From the NCBI RefSeq assembly GCF_014803405.1, contig NZ_JACYFG010000038.1, positions 124,001 to 188,000 of the forward strand: a stretch of DNA of 64,000 bases, in the 5' to 3' direction. Shown piece by piece: positions 59,635 through 64,000 of this stretch (position 1 is the stretch's first letter; each line of letters opens with the position of its first letter). Origin of the DNA: Pelagicoccus enzymogenes (GTDB lineage Bacteria; Verrucomicrobiota; Verrucomicrobiia; Opitutales; Opitutaceae). Made by a program: the position numbers and the translations under genes. Under the pieces are notes generated by a model. The model saw nothing but the letters and a program-made list of their open reading frames with translations, was not told where the DNA came from and made no database searches.

Positions 59635-61299
59635 ATGCTTTTCAAAAACAAGAAAAAGGATTCAGAAACCACTTCGCCTGACCACGAACTACCCCCGGGG
59701 CTCGCCCTCAAAGTCGAAAACGTCAGCAAGCGATTCAAGAACTTCGAAGCCTTGCGAAAGGTATCCTTCGAAGTCCCGCGGGGCCAGTGCCTCGGTATCG
59801 TCGGTTTTAACGGAGCCGGCAAGTCCACCTTGCTGCAGATCATAGCCGACACCTTGCAAGCCAGCGAGGGCCGCGTCCTCACGCGCGGCCGAGTGGTCGC
59901 GATGCTCGACCTGGGCGCCGGCTTCAATCCTGAGTACACCGGCTTGGAAAACCTTTACATGAACGCCGCCATTTTCGGCGTCCCTCAAACTGTGGTCGAC
60001 GAGAGGCTGGACGAGATAGAAGCATTCGCAGAGATCGGAAACTTCCTCAGAAAACCAGTAAAAACCTATTCTTCCGGCATGAGGGTGCGCTTGGCCTTCT
60101 CCCTCCTCACCCAGATCGATCCGGATATCATGATCATCGACGAGGCTCTGGCAGTAGGCGATGCGTACTTCGCCCACAAATGTACCCACCTCATCAAGAA
60201 ATACAGGGAGGAAGGTAAGACCTTTTTGTTCGTTTCACACTCTCCGACGATGGTCACCAGCCTCTGCGATCGCGCCATCCTCTTGGACCATGGCTCCGTT
60301 CTGCGCGACGGGACTCCCGCAAACATTCTCGAGTACTACGGGGCAATGATCGCGCAGCTCGAACGCGAGGCCGAAATCAAGCAGATCCAGAAGGAAAACG
60401 GCCGTACCGTCACGCGCTCTGGAAACGGAAAAGCCAAAATCGTTCGCTTCGAACTTACCGACGAGAAGGACCAGCCTAGGAGAAACTTCAAAATCAACGA
60501 AACCATCAAGGTTTCCTGCGTGATAGAAGCGGCAGAGACCCTGCAGGATCCCACCATCGGCTTCATGATAAGAGATCGCTTCGGGAACGATGTCTACGGA
60601 ACCAACACCCTCAACCTGAAGAAAGCGACGGGTACGCTTTCGGAAAGCGAACAACTCGAAGCTCGTTTCCAAACGCAGCTTAACCTCGGCCTCGGAGAAT
60701 ACTCGCTTACCTTGGCTGTGCACAAAGGCTCCAACCATCTGGAAGGCTCCTACGATTGGTTCGACAGGTTGATCGTGTTTCAAGTTCTGCCCAACCACGA
60801 ACCTGCGTTCAGCGGAGTCGCTTACCTTCCCACTACCGCTATCGTCACCAGAGAAATACAAGCGCTCAACAGGACCTACGAAATCGGTTCCACCATAGAC
60901 TTTTCCGATTCCGGAAACTCCCACCGTTACCGATCCGCCGGCTGGCAGCTTCCCGAGTCTTACCAAACCTGGACCAACGGCAATCTCTCCGTGCTCGAGC
61001 TCACATCCGAGAGCTTCCCCAGCCAAGCAACCTTGGAGCTACACCTGACTCCTTTCGTTTGCGAAGCGCTTCCTTCACAAAATGTCGAGATTCGGGTGAA
61101 CGGAACGACCAAAGCAAAGTTTCAAATTAGCGAAACGAAGCGATTGAGCATACCGCTCGAGGGCCTTCCGAAACAAGGTTCCTTAGTTATCGAATTCGTC
61201 ACTCCAGACGCCAGCTCGCCGGCTGAGTTCAACCTTAGCTCGGACAAACGGGTAATCGCTCTCGCATTTCACCAAGCAAAACTGCTTCCAGTTTCCTAA
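59635..61299 (+). CDS. Polysaccharide export ATPase with C-terminal carbohydrate-binding domain (Wzt-like)
   Basis: A 554-residue protein. Residues 22-250 form the ABC ATPase: Walker A GFNGAGKST (57-65), signature YSSGMRVRLAFSLL, Walker B DIMIIDEALA and the H-loop VSHSPTMV. Residues 270-420 resemble the Wzt C-terminal beta-sandwich that reads the end group of the finished chain (FKINETIKVSCVIEA, DRFGNDVYGTNTLNL). A further beta domain of about 130 residues follows (residues 420-554) that is not part of the usual Wzt. A methyltransferase gene next door could make that end group. Confidence 0.9.
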   Translation: MLFKNKKKDSETTSPDHELPPGLALKVENVSKRFKNFEALRKVSFEVPRGQCLGIVGFNGAGKSTLLQIIADTLQASEGRVLTRGRVVAMLDLGAGFNPEYTGLENLYMNAAIFGVPQTVVDERLDEIEAFAEIGNFLRKPVKTYSSGMRVRLAFSLLTQIDPDIMIIDEALAVGDAYFAHKCTHLIKKYREEGKTFLFVSHSPTMVTSLCDRAILLDHGSVLRDGTPANILEYYGAMIAQLEREAEIKQIQKENGRTVTRSGNGKAKIVRFELTDEKDQPRRNFKINETIKVSCVIEAAETLQDPTIGFMIRDRFGNDVYGTNTLNLKKATGTLSESEQLEARFQTQLNLGLGEYSLTLAVHKGSNHLEGSYDWFDRLIVFQVLPNHEPAFSGVAYLPTTAIVTREIQALNRTYEIGSTIDFSDSGNSHRYRSAGWQLPESYQTWTNGNLSVLELTSESFPSQATLELHLTPFVCEALPSQNVEIRVNGTTKAKFQISETKRLSIPLEGLPKQGSLVIEFVTPDASSPAEFNLSSDKRVIALAFHQAKLLPVS

Positions 61300-61342
61300 A
61301 ACCTGCACCGTTCAAAGCGTTAGGTATATTGATTATATTGGC

Positions 61343-62260
61343 ATGAGTCTGAGAGATTTCGAAAGTAAGATTCTTACGCTCATGGAAGCGCTATCGAAGC
61401 CCCCAAGCCTTTGGACTCGGATCAGCGCAAGAAAAGACAAACAGTACAGGGAGAGCATAATAGCATGCCTGGAAGCGGCACTTGATACAGCCCGCTACTC
61501 CCAATCGATAGAGGAAAAAACAGCCGCTGAGATCCAATCGCTGCGAAACGAGTTGCTCGAGATTTACGGCAGAAAAAAAAGCGAATCTCCAGACAACGAT
61601 CGTTTCTATCTAGAATTCGAGAATCGATATAGAGGTACGGCTGATGAAATTCGGAAAAAGCAAGAACCCTACCTCAACTATATAAAAGAGCTTTTCTCCG
61701 CTTCCTCCAACCCGACTATATTGGATTGCGGATGCGGTAGAGGCGAATGGCTGAAACTATTGCGAGACGATGGATTCACCCATTCAAACGGGGTCGATTG
61801 CAACGCCGCTATGGTATCACAATGCCAAGCAAACGGCTTGAACGTAGAGCGTTGCGACATCCTCTCCTATCTAGACAATACCGAGCCCGATGCCTTGGAA
61901 GTTATTACCGCGTTTCACCTCGTTGAGCACTTTCCATTTCAAGACCTGTTGCGATTCCTGACTGGATGCTACAGGTCTCTCCGGTCAAACGGTATCGCAA
62001 TCTTGGAGACCCCCAATCCTCGAAATATCATCGTCGGCGCTACCACCTTTCACTTCGATCCCACCCATCAGAAACCTCTCCCCTCCGAGCTGCTCAGCTT
62101 CGCTTGCGAACACGTCGGCTTCCGCGTCCGAGACATATTGCAACTCAACGCTCATCCCGATCTCGAGGCTGCCGCCCGATTCCTTCCACAGGAATCAACG
62201 CTACTAAAGGTAGGGCTGGAATCAGGACTGGACTACGGAATCGTAATTCAGAAACCCTAG
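61343..62260 (+). CDS. Class I SAM-dependent methyltransferase (possible polysaccharide chain terminator)
   Basis: A 305-residue protein. Residues 1-95 are mainly helical and charged. The methyltransferase fold begins TILDCGCGRGEWLKLLRDDGF (about residue 125), with NGVDCNAAMVSQC, ITAFHLVEHFPFQDLLRFL and ILETPNPRN following. It resembles the methyltransferase of WbdD-type enzymes that cap O-polysaccharide chains and set their length, which fits the Wzt C-terminal domain encoded just upstream. It is the last gene of the cluster, 43 bp after wzt and convergent with the TonB receptor. Confidence 0.8.
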   Translation: MSLRDFESKILTLMEALSKPPSLWTRISARKDKQYRESIIACLEAALDTARYSQSIEEKTAAEIQSLRNELLEIYGRKKSESPDNDRFYLEFENRYRGTADEIRKKQEPYLNYIKELFSASSNPTILDCGCGRGEWLKLLRDDGFTHSNGVDCNAAMVSQCQANGLNVERCDILSYLDNTEPDALEVITAFHLVEHFPFQDLLRFLTGCYRSLRSNGIAILETPNPRNIIVGATTFHFDPTHQKPLPSELLSFACEHVGFRVRDILQLNAHPDLEAAARFLPQESTLLKVGLESGLDYGIVIQKP

Positions 62261-62271
62261 GAGAAGGCACC

Positions 62272-62302
62272 AAAAAGGAGGCCCAGCCGAAGCCGGACCT
62301 CC
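62272..62302 (-). terminator. Rho-independent terminator of the TonB-dependent receptor gene
   Basis: On the minus strand GGAGGTCCGGC pairs with GCTGGGCCTCC (two wobble pairs) around a TTCG tetraloop, and five T follow (62276-62272). It lies just past the receptor stop, after a smaller GAGTTC/GAACTC hairpin. Confidence 0.85.
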
Positions 62303-62340
62303 CCACAGAGTTCCCACGAACTCTCTCTTTTGATCCCCGA

Positions 62341-64000
62341 TCAAAAATCGAAGGAGGTGGTAAGCGTATAGGTGCGTGGTTCGAAGGTTGCCCAAACGAG
62401 CTCGCGCCCCGAGGTGCTCACATCCGTCACATACAGGTCCGAGTTGTCGAACAGGTTGCGCACGTTTAGCTGGATACGGTAACGGAGCCTGTCGTAGTTG
62501 AAGCTGCCGCTGTAGGAAACCATTCCGTCCACGAAGACTTCGGAGTCGTTGTAGTACGGGTTGCTGATGTCGAGCACGTCGATCTCGTTGCCGCTGGCTT
62601 CGTCCACGAACTTGGTGCGCCCGTAGCCGACCACGCCCTTGTCGCGATAGCGAACCGAGCCGCCCACGCGGAAGTTCTTGAAACGGCCGTCCTGGAACTG
62701 GTAGCTGGTGCTGTAGTTGACGCGCCACTTGCGCACGTTGGGATTCGGACGCCCGTTGAGCTGCGAAATGCGGCCTTTCACGTCCACCAGGAATTCGCGG
62801 TCGAAGTACTCCTTCACGGTTTCGGGATTGCCGGAGTTCTCGTCGCGAGCGACATTCTCCCAGCCGGAGATCGGGGAATCTCCCGCGGAACCGAGCTTGG
62901 TCCAATAGGCCACCGGGTCTCCCGTGTCTGGATTGAGCTCGATCTCGCCCGTAGCTGGATCGATACGAGTGAATCCAGCGTCCACGCGAAGCTCGTAGGG
63001 CGTCTTGTATCCAAGACTTGGATCCGAGGGATCGCGAAGCTCGAGAATGTCGTTTCTCGGGTCATCGTTGTTCCACCAATCCACTACCGGCATCATGTCG
63101 CCATTGGGATCTTCGGCCATCCAGGAAATATCACGCCAAAGCGGAGTACGCTCGTCGCCCCATTTGATATAGCTGGTGGCAATATTATCGAGAACCGACG
63201 AAGTCTTGGCAGCGGTCAGGCGCATGTTCCAACCGCGCTTGGGCTGGTAGGACAAGGTGTACTCCGTGCCCTTGGCCGACTTGTCAGCGACCGGCAGAAA
63301 GAGGTCGGTCTGACCGAATATATCGAAGCCGTTGGTGGTGTATCCAGCTGGGTCCGTTTCTTCCAGACGTTCTTCCAAGGTGCGGAAAACGCCTCTCACG
63401 TCACCGTCTACACTGTCTCCACCCGTCTCCACGTTTTGGGAGTCAGTCTCGTACCAGTTCACTTTGAACTGCAGCTTGTTATTCAAAGTGTCGATACGGA
63501 AACCATAGTCTGTCCCCTCGCCCGTGATGGGGGCGTTGCGGCCACCGTAAGCGTCGTAACGGATGGTCCCGGCGCTGTTGTTGCTGCCTTCGTTGTGGAA
63601 GAAGCTGAGCCACTCGGCTACGCCCACGGGACGAAATACGGCACCTTTGGTTTCGTTGGAATTGATACCGGACTCGCCGTACTCATCCCAGTCTAGCTCG
63701 GTCCACCAAGGGAAGTAGCCACCAGGGATAACGTGGTCCGGCACGAGTCCGTTGTTCCAATCCTCTTCGGTGTAGTTGTCAGCGCGGTCGCCGGCTCCGT
63801 AGAGGTCGCGTTCCTTCAGCTCGTCCTCGCGCTTGCCGTAGGTAAGGATCAGGCGATCGTTCCAAAAGTAGCCTTGGTAGGTGAACATCTTGGATTCGAC
63901 ATTGCGATCGAAGCTGAAGAGGCGGTTGGAGCCGATCTCGGGATCGAAGAAGCCGGCCTGCAAGTTGCCCGTTCCACCTGGATCGGGGAAGCTTACGAGC
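62341..64000 (-). CDS. TonB-dependent receptor, C-terminal part (5' end outside window)
   Basis: The frame is open to the right edge of the window (reading LVSFPDPGGTGNLQAGFF there), so at least the first third, including plug and TonB box, is missing. What remains is beta-barrel: FTYQGYFWNDRLILTYGKREDELKERD, YGFRIDTLNNKLQFKVNWYETDSQN, KGTEYTLSYQPKRGWNMRLTAAKTS, then WRVNYSTSYQFQDGRFKNFRVGGSVRYRDKG and a C-terminal TLTTSFDF ending in phenylalanine, the outer-membrane sorting signal. The style matches the large Opitutae receptor family that imports plant-derived sugars. It is followed by a strong terminator at 62272-62302. Confidence 0.9.
   Translation of the reverse strand, partial: LVSFPDPGGTGNLQAGFFDPEIGSNRLFSFDRNVESKMFTYQGYFWNDRLILTYGKREDELKERDLYGAGDRADNYTEEDWNNGLVPDHVIPGGYFPWWTELDWDEYGESGINSNETKGAVFRPVGVAEWLSFFHNEGSNNSAGTIRYDAYGGRNAPITGEGTDYGFRIDTLNNKLQFKVNWYETDSQNVETGGDSVDGDVRGVFRTLEERLEETDPAGYTTNGFDIFGQTDLFLPVADKSAKGTEYTLSYQPKRGWNMRLTAAKTSSVLDNIATSYIKWGDERTPLWRDISWMAEDPNGDMMPVVDWWNNDDPRNDILELRDPSDPSLGYKTPYELRVDAGFTRIDPATGEIELNPDTGDPVAYWTKLGSAGDSPISGWENVARDENSGNPETVKEYFDREFLVDVKGRISQLNGRPNPNVRKWRVNYSTSYQFQDGRFKNFRVGGSVRYRDKGVVGYGRTKFVDEASGNEIDVLDISNPYYNDSEVFVDGMVSYSGSFNYDRLRYRIQLNVRNLFDNSDLYVTDVSTSGRELVWATFEPRTYTLTTSFDF

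Noticed and set aside
1-64000. CRISPR arrays, insertion sequences, integrase or att sites
   Set aside because: No regularly spaced repeats with unique spacers, no transposase or integrase reading frame, and no flanking direct repeats were seen. RtcR has a CARF domain but no cas gene is nearby.

Overview
The window looks like a chromosomal piece of a marine or soil Verrucomicrobium of the Opitutae type (Pelagicoccus/Opitutus-like). This is inferred from a TonB-dependent receptor at the right end, an FELSPFEV-type leader of the kind seen on Opitutae TonB receptors, many secreted plant-polysaccharide enzymes (PL9, PL11, GH1, GH3, GH5, SGNH esterase), an rpmH-rnpA-yidC block, and moderately high GC with weak Shine-Dalgarno signals. 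The species cannot be named from the sequence alone.

Layout. 1-2.6 kb: end of a membrane redox module (4Fe-4S subunit plus NrfD/PsrC anchor) and an Rrf2 regulator. 2.6-4.9 kb: ArsR and AraC regulators and a PhyH dioxygenase. 5.0-11.2 kb: a catabolic or detoxification cluster (4-OT tautomerase, cupin, BBE-type flavin oxidase) under a large SARP/BTAD-AAA-TPR regulator. It has two matching triple-direct-repeat promoters and a start-less second copy of the tautomerase gene. 11.3-14.9 kb: pectin lyases PL11 and PL9.

15.9-22.8 kb is the highlight, an RNA-repair operon: RtcR (CARF plus sigma-54 activator), divergent from rsr (Ro60/TROVE), five tandem Y-RNA genes, rtcA, a DUF504/MJ1316 protein and rtcB. 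Each Y RNA has the same two-part Ro-binding stem built from its 5' and 3' ends. The modules inside differ: two are circularly permuted class I tRNA mimics, one is a class II (leucine-like) mimic with a variable arm, one keeps only the T-arm side, and one is a bare stem-loop. A perfect 21-bp inverted repeat and a sigma-54-like -24 box lie between rtcR and rsr.

22.8-34.5 kb: CDGSH protein, DUF4112, SMP-30 lactonase, MarC, a Ca/Na exchanger, GH3, a GMC dehydrogenase with its small subunit, an SGNH hydrolase and GH1. 34.6-39.6 kb: a tightly packed five-gene operon (KASIII, SDR, metallo-beta-lactamase fold, ATP-grasp, GNAT/FemAB-like), probably making a small acyl-derived metabolite. 39.9-43.0 kb: a vWA protein with a TonB-receptor-like leader and a GH5 lipoprotein. 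43.1-47.5 kb: a metal-binding protein, rpmH, rnpA, yidC and yebC. 47.7-53.3 kb: TatT-DctP TRAP components, Amt, and an ECF sigma/anti-sigma pair. 53.5-56.2 kb: metX, an H-NOX-like protein, metW and a small membrane protein. 56.4-62.3 kb: an ABC-dependent O-polysaccharide cluster (two GT4, Wzm, Wzt with C-terminal domain, methyltransferase). 62.3-64.0 kb: the C-terminal part of a TonB-dependent receptor.

Several REP/BIME-like palindromic elements sit between genes; one sequence type occurs twice. No CRISPR array, insertion sequence, rRNA or canonical tRNA was seen.
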